A stretch of DNA of 46,809 nucleotides, taken from contig JACRFW010000004.1 in the NCBI GenBank assembly GCA_016234265.1, positions 1 to 46,809 of the forward strand, given 5' to 3'. Source of the stretch: Candidatus Magasanikiibacteriota bacterium. GTDB lineage: Bacteria; Patescibacteriota; Patescibacteriia; Magasanikbacterales; GWA2-37-8. Position 1 is the first letter of the stretch; each line of letters opens with the position of its first letter. The position numbers and the translations under genes were made by a program. Of this stretch, positions 8,910 to 14,672 are shown in pieces. Under the pieces are notes generated by a model. The model was not told where the DNA came from and searched no databases. It saw only the letters and a program-made list of their open reading frames with translations.

Positions 8910-9581
8910 CTACCGTTCTAGGAGAAAATGAAAAGTATTAAAATACAAGGGGCGCAACAGCACCTTGTACAATAAAAAAACAAAAAAAGCGGAATGCCCA
9001 AACCTTTGTCTGATTTTTATTTCGCGGATATCACGAACAGTAAAACCAACGCTCGCGAGCATGCTCTTCGCGGCCGTATAAGTATAGTAATGCATGGCAA
9101 CCAACCGTTGGCGCCCCGCCGCCCCATCTTCTTTCTGCCTTCCGAATAGACGCAACAGACATTCAGCCCATGCACGCGGAAGCCAATTAATACCATACAT
9201 ATGGTAGTGGTAGTCATACCAACCAAAACGGTTATGAAAACTAATATATCCCTTGCCGCTCGGCTTTAAAACTCGGAAAATTTCTCGCGCCACTTGGCGG
9301 GGGTCATCAACATGTTCGGTCACTTCAGCACAATTCACAAAATCAAAATAAGCGTCGGGGAAAGGCAGCCGCTCTCCTTTTCCTTGGTGTACAGCAACAG
9401 TAAGCCCGCGCATCTGAGCACTTTCCCACGCTTCCATATTGTAAGCAGAATTTATTTCCAGGCCATAAACCATGAATCCCCGCTCGGCCATCTCGCACAA
9501 AAATTTACCCCGACCAGAACCAACATCTAGCACTTTTCCTGAGGGGGGGGCAAGTTGGGCGCAATAATCACAATGATTCAT
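8910..9581 (-). CDS. SAM-dependent methyltransferase (class I)
   Basis: About 223 aa. Motif I is VLDVGSGRGKFLCE, the acidic motif II region is VYGLEI, and post-motifs appear as FDFVNCAEVTEHVDDP and IFRVLKPSG. This is the Methyltransf_11 pattern. The track start (9614) would overlap the transaldolase-like stop at 9589. ATG 9581 (MNHCDYCAQL) clears it by 7 nt and keeps the whole domain. The C-terminal 40 residues are hydrophobic/aromatic and may be a membrane-associating helix. It probably methylates a sugar or lipid-linked glycan, but the acceptor is unknown. Confidence 0.85.
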   Translation of the reverse strand: MNHCDYCAQLAPPSGKVLDVGSGRGKFLCEMAERGFMVYGLEINSAYNMEAWESAQMRGLTVAVHQGKGERLPFPDAYFDFVNCAEVTEHVDDPRQVAREIFRVLKPSGKGYISFHNRFGWYDYHYHMYGINWLPRAWAECLLRLFGRQKEDGAAGRQRLVAMHYYTYTAAKSMLASVGFTVRDIREIKIRQRFGHSAFFVFLLYKVLLRPLYFNTFHFLLER

Positions 9582-9588
9582 AAACGAA

Positions 9589-10323
9589 CTAGGCCATCCA
9601 CCCCTTAAAATCACTCAGAAACTGCTGAACGACCTGGTCGGTCTTAAAATGCTTCACCATATCGGAAAAAAATTTTGGCGGCACCGTGGCAATATGCGCC
9701 CCGGCCAAAGCCGCGTCGCGAATATCTGCCACCGAACGAATACTGCCGATAATAATCTGAGTGGCGCTCTCTCCGCTATCAACTATTTGCCGCACTGATT
9801 GGGTGACAAACGCCGGGTCAAAATCTTTCGCGTCCAAAGCCTTCTTTTTCTTCAATTCTTCGCGCGCGGCCGCGGCCGATTCTTCCACTCCGCCGTCACG
9901 AATTCTGCCCCAAAATAAACTCACATAAGCCGCTCCAGCTTCAATGGCGAGCATTGCCTGGGATACAGTCATGCAGGCCGTACAGTTAACCGATACACCC
10001 GCCGCGCTTAACTGCCGGATCGTTTCCAGCTCGTTCCAACCGATTTGGACCTTAATGCTGATCGGCGGATAATTGAACCGCCTGACAAACTCCCTGGCTT
10101 GTTTCAAAATTTCTTCCGTGTCCCGGGAAAATACCTCCACGCTCAAGTGAATGCCCGGCCGATATTTTTTTATCAAAGCGATGATTTTTTCAATATGACC
10201 TTCAAAAGAACCTTTTGGTTCTTTTGAAAGCAATGATGGATTAGTGGTAATCCCCTGGATGAAACCGCGTTTTAATGCCGATTCAATGTCATCCAGGTGG
10301 GCGCTGTCAATAAATATCTTCAT
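9589..10323 (-). CDS. Transaldolase / fructose-6-phosphate aldolase-like protein
   Basis: 244 aa, the short class I aldolase form. Motifs are GITTNPSLLSK at 24-34, the Schiff-base lysine in ISIKV (K91), VNCTACMTVSQAMLAIEAGA, and IIGSIRSVADIRDAALAGA near the C-terminus. The family transfers dihydroxyacetone units (making sedoheptulose-7-P from fructose-6-P and erythrose-4-P) or cleaves fructose-6-P. It sits next to gmhB/gmhA, whose pathway begins at sedoheptulose-7-P, so transaldolase activity would feed heptose synthesis (inference). A TATAAT 6 nt before the ATG suggests its own, possibly leaderless, promoter, and a terminator separates it from gmhB. FSA activity remains possible. Confidence 0.88.
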   Translation of the reverse strand: MKIFIDSAHLDDIESALKRGFIQGITTNPSLLSKEPKGSFEGHIEKIIALIKKYRPGIHLSVEVFSRDTEEILKQAREFVRRFNYPPISIKVQIGWNELETIRQLSAAGVSVNCTACMTVSQAMLAIEAGAAYVSLFWGRIRDGGVEESAAAAREELKKKKALDAKDFDPAFVTQSVRQIVDSGESATQIIIGSIRSVADIRDAALAGAHIATVPPKFFSDMVKHFKTDQVVQQFLSDFKGWMA

Positions 10324-10329
10324 ACGCTT

Positions 10330-10335
10330 ATTATA
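10330..10335 (-). promoter_or_regulatory. Possible -10 box of a leaderless promoter for the transaldolase-like gene
   Basis: The minus strand reads TATAAT ending 6 nt before the ATG at 10323, so the expected transcript start would fall on or next to the start codon. The -35 region at 17 nt spacing is poor (CTTATA). It lies just downstream of the gmhB terminator, where a new promoter is expected. Confidence 0.35.
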
Positions 10336-10373
10336 AAACTAAATAAGGCCTTTATAAGTGCTATTATATTACC

Positions 10374-10411
10374 AAAAATAAAAAAACTGGTCAATCCTAT
10401 TTAGCCAGTTT
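10374..10411 (-). terminator. Rho-independent terminator after gmhB
   Basis: On the minus strand a 7-bp stem AAACTGG/CCAGTTT with a 14-nt loop is followed directly by a T-rich tract (TTTTATTTTT). It lies 11 nt past the gmhB stop and ends the apt-gmhA-gmhB unit. Confidence 0.75.
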
Positions 10412-10421
10412 CTTGATAATA

Positions 10422-10994
10422 TCACTCGCCTATAATGTCCAGGATAGCCGCCAGCTCTTCGGCGCGCCAATCGGAAGCAAGATCATTGTTGCGGCCGTCC
10501 GAAATGATAATTGACCGCGTCCCGGCCGCCCGAGCGGCTTCCAGATCACTCTTGGTATCACCCACCATATAGGATGACGGCAAATGGATACCCCACTTCT
10601 CCGCCGCCGTCAAAAGCATTCCGGGCAATGGCTTCTTGCAAAGGCACCCGTCGTTGCGGCCGTGGATACAGACATAAATATCGTCCAGAGGCAGATTCTT
10701 CACTTCGGCCATTATTTTCTCATGTTCCTCCGGTGGCATGGTGCCATAGGTGATATCCGGCTGATTAGTGACCAGGATACGCAACCACCCGCGCTCTCCC
10801 AGCGCTTCTAACACCTCAACGATGCCCGGTTTAAAACGGAATTCGTTGTAATTGAACGGGGCCGTCCAGCGGACTTTTTTACCCTGAACGAAAAAATCTT
10901 CGCCGCGATCAACGACATCATTCAACACGCCGTCGCGATCAAGAAATATAGCTCGTTTCCCGGTAGCCGGAATTTTTGGACTGTTGATAGTCAT
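10422..10994 (-). CDS. gmhB: D-glycero-D-manno-heptose 1,7-bisphosphate 7-phosphatase-like HAD protein (GmhB type)
   Basis: About 190 aa HAD-superfamily phosphatase. Motif I is AIFLDRDGVLND, motif II LVTNQPDI, and motifs III/IV CKKPLPGML and MVGDTKSDLEAA. A C-x-H-x5-C-x-C loop (CIHGRNDGCLC) matches the Zn loop typical of GmhB and histidinol-phosphate phosphatases, though it is shorter than in E. coli GmhB. It removes the 7-phosphate from heptose-1,7-bisphosphate in GDP-heptose synthesis. Its start (ATG 10994, or 11015) lies inside the 3' end of gmhA, giving an overlap of at least 56 nt. Partners are gmhA and apt in the same unit, and hddA and hddC at 18.6-20.3 kb. Histidinol-phosphate phosphatase is the main alternative, but the context favours heptose. 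Confidence 0.85.
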   Translation of the reverse strand: MTINSPKIPATGKRAIFLDRDGVLNDVVDRGEDFFVQGKKVRWTAPFNYNEFRFKPGIVEVLEALGERGWLRILVTNQPDITYGTMPPEEHEKIMAEVKNLPLDDIYVCIHGRNDGCLCKKPLPGMLLTAAEKWGIHLPSSYMVGDTKSDLEAARAAGTRSIIISDGRNNDLASDWRAEELAAILDIIGE

Positions 10995-11607
10995 ATATCT
11001 TTTGTTTAAGGCCAAAAATAATCAGATGGTGCAGGACCACATGCATCCCCTCCACGATCGGGGTGGAGTTGGCCGGAACGACAATGCCAATATCCACCAG
11101 GTCTTTCATCGGTCCGCCGTCAAAGCCCGACAGGCCGATAGTTTTGCCCCCGCTATCTTTTATAAATTGCAAACCCTTCATCAGATTTTGCGACCACTGC
11201 CCGGCCTTGTCCTGCCCGCTGCCACCATGAACGCTAACAGCTATACCGACACCGCCTTCAACGTACAGCGTGGAAAGCTGATGAACATAGATGTTATCCC
11301 AGCCCCAGTCATTTACCAAAGCTGTAACAAGGGGAATATTGTCCAAAAGGGTCATGGCTTTGATGCCTCTATCTTGCGGCGCGGCGCAAATGGTTTTGGT
11401 TAGATCGGCTACCAGGTGCGTAGCCGTAGCGGCTGACCCGCCATTTCCCATGACATACACCCAACGGCCATCCTTCCAAGCTTCAAAAAGTAGCTCAATC
11501 GCTTGATCCAACTTTTGGCTATAAACTACCTTAATGGCAGTAGCGACTTCCTGTACCTCTCCCAAAAATGTGGCCGCAAAAGACTGACGCGGTTGTAATT
11601 CTTCCAT
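10939..11607 (-). CDS. gmhA: Sedoheptulose-7-phosphate isomerase (phosphoheptose isomerase), SIS domain
   Basis: About 222 aa. A SIS domain carries the GmhA-like phosphosugar loop MGNGGSAATATHLVADL, then SVHGGSGQDKAGQW and GLSGFDGGPMKDL, and HHLIIFGL near the end. GmhA isomerises sedoheptulose-7-P to D-glycero-D-manno-heptose-7-P, the first committed step to ADP- or GDP-heptose. The track start is a TTG at 11619 overlapping apt. ATG 11607 (MEELQPRQ), 4 nt past the apt stop, is preferred. The last ~18 residues (YDYQQSKNSGYRE...) extend past the usual end and overlap the gmhB start. Confidence 0.88.
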   Translation of the reverse strand: MEELQPRQSFAATFLGEVQEVATAIKVVYSQKLDQAIELLFEAWKDGRWVYVMGNGGSAATATHLVADLTKTICAAPQDRGIKAMTLLDNIPLVTALVNDWGWDNIYVHQLSTLYVEGGVGIAVSVHGGSGQDKAGQWSQNLMKGLQFIKDSGGKTIGLSGFDGGPMKDLVDIGIVVPANSTPIVEGMHVVLHHLIIFGLKQKIYDYQQSKNSGYRETSYIS

Positions 11608-11611
11608 ACTA

Positions 11612-12133
11612 TTAATCAAAAGTAACTAACGAATGAATAGTACACCCTCTTAAACGTTCCCTTCCAGCCATAGGAGTCATTTCAACAATAAATGATAACC
11701 CAACAATTTCTCCACCCAATTTTTTTACTAGCTTCACCGCTGCGGCCATGGTTCCGCCAGTCGCCAACGTATCGTCAACAATTATAACCCGTTGCCCGGG
11801 AGTAATAGCGCCCTCCTGCATCTCAATAATTTGGGCGGCGTATTCATAACTATACTCCTGCATGACCGTTGGAGGCGGCAACTTATTCTTTTTCCGAATC
11901 ATCGCCATGCCAACGCCCAATCGGTAGGCCAAGGCGGACGCTATGACAAACCCTCTGGCTTCAATGCCGACCACCAGATCAATCTTTTGTCCTTGATAAG
12001 GCTGCGCCAACTGTTCAATAATTTCCTTAAACATGGCGGCGTCTTTCAGGAGCGGAGCGATGTCGTAACAAACTATTCCCGGTCGCGGCCAATCATTAAT
12101 CTGGACAATTTTTTGTTTCAAATTTTCCCACAT
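11612..12133 (-). CDS. apt: Adenine phosphoribosyltransferase
   Basis: 173 aa, the normal Apt length. Motifs are IVCYDIAPLLKD, the VVGIEARGFVIASALAYRLG region and the PRPP loop VIIVDDTLATGGTM. It converts adenine and PRPP to AMP plus pyrophosphate (purine salvage, cytosolic). It is the first gene of a unit with gmhA and gmhB, 4 nt ahead of gmhA, and is preceded by a good promoter (TTGACG-N17-TAGGAT). A short leader ends in AGGT just before the ATG. It is metabolically out of place in a heptose operon. Another phosphoribosyltransferase specificity is possible but less likely given the close Apt motif match. Confidence 0.92.
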   Translation of the reverse strand: MWENLKQKIVQINDWPRPGIVCYDIAPLLKDAAMFKEIIEQLAQPYQGQKIDLVVGIEARGFVIASALAYRLGVGMAMIRKKNKLPPPTVMQEYSYEYAAQIIEMQEGAITPGQRVIIVDDTLATGGTMAAAVKLVKKLGGEIVGLSFIVEMTPMAGRERLRGCTIHSLVTFD

Positions 12134-12163
12134 ACCTATAAAAACACCACTAATCTTTCGTAA

Positions 12164-12192
12164 ATCCTATCATCAAACAGGTCAAGCGTCAA
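12164..12192 (-). promoter_or_regulatory. Sigma-70-like promoter for apt-gmhA-gmhB
   Basis: The minus strand reads TTGACG (12187-12192), a 17-nt spacer, then TAGGAT (12164-12169). The predicted transcript start lies about 24 nt before the apt ATG. It sits exactly where the G+C-rich island ends and the native operon begins. Confidence 0.55.
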
Positions 12193-12210
12193 GATTGCGC
12201 TATTCACTAA

Positions 12211-12257
12211 CCCAAAACTATTTTGGGACACTGTACAGCGGGGGTGACCAGTCCCCA
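12211..12257. other. Cluster of three palindromes downstream of the IMPase-family gene
   Basis: Three inverted repeats lie in tandem: CCCAAAA-CTA-TTTTGGG (12211-12227, perfect 7-bp stem), CTGTACAG (12231-12238, perfect palindrome) and GGGG-TGACCAGT-CCCC (12241-12256). None is followed by a T-run, so they are not textbook intrinsic terminators. They may mark the 3' end of the IMPase transcript. The last one resembles the hairpin at 13415-13431. Confidence 0.5.
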
Positions 12258-12307
12258 GTAGGTCGTTTTCTCCTTTGTTGTCTCTTGCTAGGTAACTCGT
12301 AGCGGTG

Positions 12308-13240
12308 CTAGACGCCGGGGAGCGCCGTGCCCTCCAGGACGAACGTCGCCTTGAGCCGCTCGAAGAGCCAGTCCACGAGCTCGGGGGCGCCGGCGATGAA
12401 GCCGAGGCCCCCCTCGGTGGTGCGGTTGCTCCGGTGGTAGCTCGCGAGGTCGGGCTCGGCGAGGGCGGCGATGGTGCCGTTGCGGTAGTGGTAGTACTGG
12501 ACCGTGCCGCCGGCCGCCCGGATGATCTCGGCCGAGGCCCAGTCCCACGGCCACTGGTGCGGCTGGACGATGGCCTCGGCGCGACCGGCCGCGACCAGGG
12601 CCACGCCGAGGCCGCAGGAGCCGGCCGTCACGACCGTCTCCACCGCGTTGGCGACACGGTTCCCGAACCGCATGAACTGCGGCCGCTTGAGCACGTCCAC
12701 CCCGAAGAGCACGGTGGACTTCTGGCGGGGGCGCTCCACTACGCGGACGGGCTGGAACCCGCTGCCCGGTACGCCATCACGCAGAAATACACCATCTCCT
12801 TTCGCGCCGAGCACCAGGAAACCACCACGAACGTCTGGGGCGCAGATCGCCCCGCCCTGGTGCTCGCCGTTCTCCACCCGGTTCAGGACGACGCTCCAGT
12901 CCCAGCGCCCGCGGTAGGCGCCGGCGGTGCCGTCCACCGCGTCCACGATGAGCACCTCCCCGGGCCCCTTGACCAGGGCGAGGTTGTCGTTCTTGATGAG
13001 ATCCGGTCCCTTGCACTCCTCCTCCGCGATGAAGTACGCCCCGGGGAAGCGGCTCCGGAGCTGGTCCAGAAGGAACGTCTGGCTCTCCTCGTCGGCCTCC
13101 GTGCCGATGGAGTGGTGGCTGCCGCCGGGCTGTCCCTCCTTCACGGTGACCTTGACCCCGCGCGCCATGGCGTCCTTGACCAGGCCTCCGGCGACGGTGA
13201 CGGCGATCGCGAGCTGCTGCAACTTCCAAGAAAAGGGCAT
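12308..13240 (-). CDS. Inositol monophosphatase family sugar/nucleotide phosphatase (G+C-rich, probably acquired)
   Basis: 310 aa from ATG 13240 (MPFSWK). This start is chosen over the track's 13294 because AAGGAG lies 7 nt upstream. Family motifs are an EEE stretch near residue 73, DAVDGT at 100-105 (canonical D-x-x-DGT metal/catalytic motif), GGAICAP, and PWDWASAEIIRAAGG (the WD-AG metal-ligand motif). Members dephosphorylate inositol phosphate, fructose-1,6-bisphosphate, PAP or histidinol phosphate, and this sequence does not settle which. Codons are strongly G+C-ending, unlike the neighbours. It has its own promoter (13298-13325), a leader hairpin and 3' palindromes, so it is a monocistronic unit inserted between apt and the epimerase. 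Confidence 0.85.
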   Translation of the reverse strand: MPFSWKLQQLAIAVTVAGGLVKDAMARGVKVTVKEGQPGGSHHSIGTEADEESQTFLLDQLRSRFPGAYFIAEEECKGPDLIKNDNLALVKGPGEVLIVDAVDGTAGAYRGRWDWSVVLNRVENGEHQGGAICAPDVRGGFLVLGAKGDGVFLRDGVPGSGFQPVRVVERPRQKSTVLFGVDVLKRPQFMRFGNRVANAVETVVTAGSCGLGVALVAAGRAEAIVQPHQWPWDWASAEIIRAAGGTVQYYHYRNGTIAALAEPDLASYHRSNRTTEGGLGFIAGAPELVDWLFERLKATFVLEGTALPGV

Positions 13241-13297
13241 GTGCCTGCTCCTTGTGTGGGTGTGCTCCAGTGCACAACACCCCTGCTGCTTCAAAAT

Positions 13298-13325
13298 ATT
13301 TTAAGACAACAGGAGTGCTGTGCAA
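13298..13325 (-). promoter_or_regulatory. Promoter and leader hairpin of the IMPase-family gene
   Basis: The minus strand has TTGCAC (13320-13325), a 16-nt spacer, then TAAAAT (13298-13303). The implied leader is about 50 nt and contains a stem TGTGC/GCACA with a 6-nt loop (13261-13276) ahead of AAGGAG at 13248-13253. Confidence 0.5.
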
Positions 13326-13349
13326 AGACTACGTTGAAAAGAACTTAAG

Positions 13350-13373
13350 GCAAAAATATTTATATATTTTTGC
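13350..13373. other. Perfect A/T-rich hairpin between the two G+C-rich genes
   Basis: A perfect 10-bp stem GCAAAAATAT pairs with its complement across a 4-nt TTAT loop. It lies between the HIT gene's 3' region and the IMPase promoter. The 3' arm contains a run of T on either strand, so it may act as a weak bidirectional terminator. Confidence 0.55.
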
Positions 13374-13411
13374 TCGTCGCTAGCCTTATTTTACAATCAG
13401 ACTACTGACGA

Positions 13412-13462
13412 ACAGAGGGTGGCCAGCCCTCCGGTTTGAAATCCGACAGGAGTCGGATGGCC
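13412..13462 (-). other. Structured 3' element downstream of the HIT gene
   Basis: Nested pairing is visible. GAGGG/CCCTC forms a small hairpin (13415-13431), and TCCGAC-AGGA-GTCGGA forms a perfect 6-bp hairpin (13442-13457). An alternative outer helix GGCCA/TGGCC (13421-13425 with 13458-13462) competes with the first. The part ACAG-GGG-TGGCCAG-CC resembles the hairpin 3' of the IMPase gene. There is no T-run. It could be a terminator, an RNA-stabilising 3' end or a recombination site remnant. Confidence 0.4.
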
Positions 13463-13482
13463 GTTGTACTTCGCGCCCACTC

Positions 13483-13560
13483 CTAGGCGCCGAGGTTGGC
13501 GAGGAGCGCCGCGACGTTGATCTCCCGCCAGTCCATGAACAGCCGGCAGACACCGGCCAC
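13483..13560 (-). CDS. In-frame extension of the HIT gene beyond an amber codon, or a 25-aa small ORF
   Basis: After the HIT stop (TAG at 13570-13572) the same frame stays open for 28 codons to a second TAG at 13483. It encodes EAT then VAGVCRLFMDWREIN and a short hydrophobic tail ending LANLGA. Codons are as G+C-rich as the HIT gene. A GTG at 13560 preceded by GGAGG (overlapping the HIT stop) could start it independently. It may be the true C-terminus of the HIT protein, interrupted by a point mutation, sequencing error or readthrough codon, or a tiny coupled peptide. The 3' hairpin lies 51 nt past this second stop, nearly the same spacing as for the IMPase gene. Confidence 0.4.
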   Translation of the reverse strand: MAGVCRLFMDWREINVAALLANLGA

Positions 13561-13569
13561 GGTCGCCTC

Positions 13570-14406
13570 CTACCGCCCTAGCAGGTGACCCAGCGTGTCC
13601 TCGTGCGGCCACGGGAGCGTGATCGGCGTGCCCTCCATCAGGGCCAGGTACTCCGTCCCGCCCCAGTTATTGAGGATGGGTATGAAGCACGCGTACACCA
13701 CCCGCCCCTTGATGAACTTGACGTTGATCTGGAAGTCGGGCGGCAGGCCCTGCGAACTCGTGAACTTCTCGGCGAACATCCGGATGATACGCTGGAGCAC
13801 GCCCGCCAGAGACTCGGCCGCGCTCTGGTCGAACGGACGCCCCTCGAGCGGAACGATGAAGCACTGCCCCGCCCGGTGCCCGCCGACCACTACTCGGAAC
13901 CCCTCCAGCTCGAAAAGCACGAGCAGCGACGAGGCGAAGTGACCGGCCACATCACGCTCTGGCCTCGAGAGGATGCGCTGGGCCGGCTCGAGCAGGTGGT
14001 AGTGCAGATGAGTGACGTTCTGCCCCGCCGTGGCCCCGACGTACACGTTGAGCCAGCGCTCACCAGCGATTGGAGCGAGGATGTCGCTCACGATCCGAAG
14101 AGCCACGGTGATCTTGTTCAACCCTCCCAGCGTCCGAAGATCCTCCTTCGACCAACAGGTCATCGGCATGATAAGCAGGTGGTTGTGGTACGGGGTGAAC
14201 TGGTTGGTGATCACCCGCCACCCGCCTTCTTCCTGGTAAAACCGAATCAGGCGCCCTTCCAGAGACTCTTCGTCTTCGAAGGGACACCTACCCGGGTTGA
14301 CGATGATGTCGGACTGCCAGGAGCGGTCGAGCTTGACACCGCGCCTGGTGCCGCCAGACATGGTCGGGATGCCACCGGGAAGCACTTCCAGGGAAAATTC
14401 CGACAT
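13570..14406 (-). CDS. HIT-superfamily nucleotidyltransferase/hydrolase (hexose-1-P uridylyltransferase or Ap4A phosphorylase-like; G+C-rich)
   Basis: 278 aa. The histidine-triad motif HLHYHLL is at residues 133-139, preceded by CPFEDE, NQFTPYHNHLLIMP and VGATAGQNVTH. The C-terminal half carries NNWGGTEYLAL and LPWPHEDTL. The length and two-lobed layout fit GalT/Ap4A phosphorylase-type members rather than the ~120-aa HIT hydrolases. These transfer or remove NMP groups through a His intermediate, which would suit nucleotide-sugar metabolism. ATG 14406 has AAGGAG 5-6 nt upstream. A near-consensus promoter lies at 14474-14502. Codon use is strongly G+C-biased, unlike flanking genes. The frame continues 28 codons beyond its TAG. 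Exact substrate unknown. Confidence 0.8.
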   Translation of the reverse strand: MSEFSLEVLPGGIPTMSGGTRRGVKLDRSWQSDIIVNPGRCPFEDEESLEGRLIRFYQEEGGWRVITNQFTPYHNHLLIMPMTCWSKEDLRTLGGLNKITVALRIVSDILAPIAGERWLNVYVGATAGQNVTHLHYHLLEPAQRILSRPERDVAGHFASSLLVLFELEGFRVVVGGHRAGQCFIVPLEGRPFDQSAAESLAGVLQRIIRMFAEKFTSSQGLPPDFQINVKFIKGRVVYACFIPILNNWGGTEYLALMEGTPITLPWPHEDTLGHLLGR

Positions 14407-14473
14407 GGGTTCTCTCCTTCGGCTAAGGTAGTCAGGCTGGTCTTTCCCACCTCTCTAATGGGAAGAACAAAGC

Positions 14474-14502
14474 ATCTTACTACAAAAGAACCGCCACGTC
14501 AA
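14474..14502 (-). promoter_or_regulatory. Promoter of the HIT-family gene
   Basis: The minus strand shows TTGACG (14497-14502), a 17-nt spacer, then TAAGAT (14474-14479). A second TTGACA lies further upstream (14519-14524). The leader (about 60 nt) opens with a TTCCCA/TGGGAA stem (14444-14464) and ends with AAGGAG before the ATG. The rest of the 14407-14672 gap holds only this and the tRNA-like element. Confidence 0.55.
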
Positions 14503-14610
14503 GAAGCTGTGCTAGAAGTGTCAACAGGAAGTTAAAATGTCAGTTTACAGAAAACCCTAATTTTGATATACTTCCTCCAACATTTTGGAATAAATCAAAA
14601 ACTAATTTTG

Positions 14611-14647
14611 GGTCGGGAAAGTCGCTGGTTTGAGTCCAGTCCGACCA
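14611..14647 (+). other. tRNA-like minihelix (acceptor stem + T-arm only)
   Basis: GGTCGGG (14611-14617) can pair with TCCGACC (14640-14646), a 7-bp acceptor-like stem with one G-U pair. It encloses a T-arm-like hairpin CTGG-TTTGAGT-CCAG (14625-14639) with a 7-nt loop close to the TTCGANT consensus. An A follows in the discriminator position. D-arm and anticodon arm are missing and the 3' end reads GCC, not CCA. It may be an internally deleted tRNA or an integration-site remnant, and sits between the G+C-rich genes and the A+T-rich gene. Confidence 0.45.
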
Positions 14648-14672
14648 GCCTGAGTACATAATCCATAAAAGC

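Noticed and set aside
13412-13462. Integron attC site downstream of the HIT gene
   Set aside because: I looked for paired RYYYAAC/GTTRRRY ends around the hairpin and found no convincing pair. Cassette genes also normally lack their own promoters.
13397-13612. 71-aa minus-strand ORF in the HIT 3' region
   Set aside because: It is out of frame with the HIT extension, with low-complexity Arg/Gly/Ala composition typical of a G+C-rich shadow.
12305-14535. Long plus-strand ORFs (347 aa at 12305-13348, 316 aa at 13585-14535)
   Set aside because: They are antisense shadows of the IMPase and HIT genes; G+C-rich DNA lacks stops on both strands. The minus-strand frames carry family motifs, promoters and AAGGAG sites.
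14590-14665. Complete tRNA gene (for example Pro, from TTTTGGG)
   Set aside because: No matching anticodon stem, D-arm or 5' acceptor strand exists at normal spacing, and there is no CCA end. Only the minihelix can be supported.
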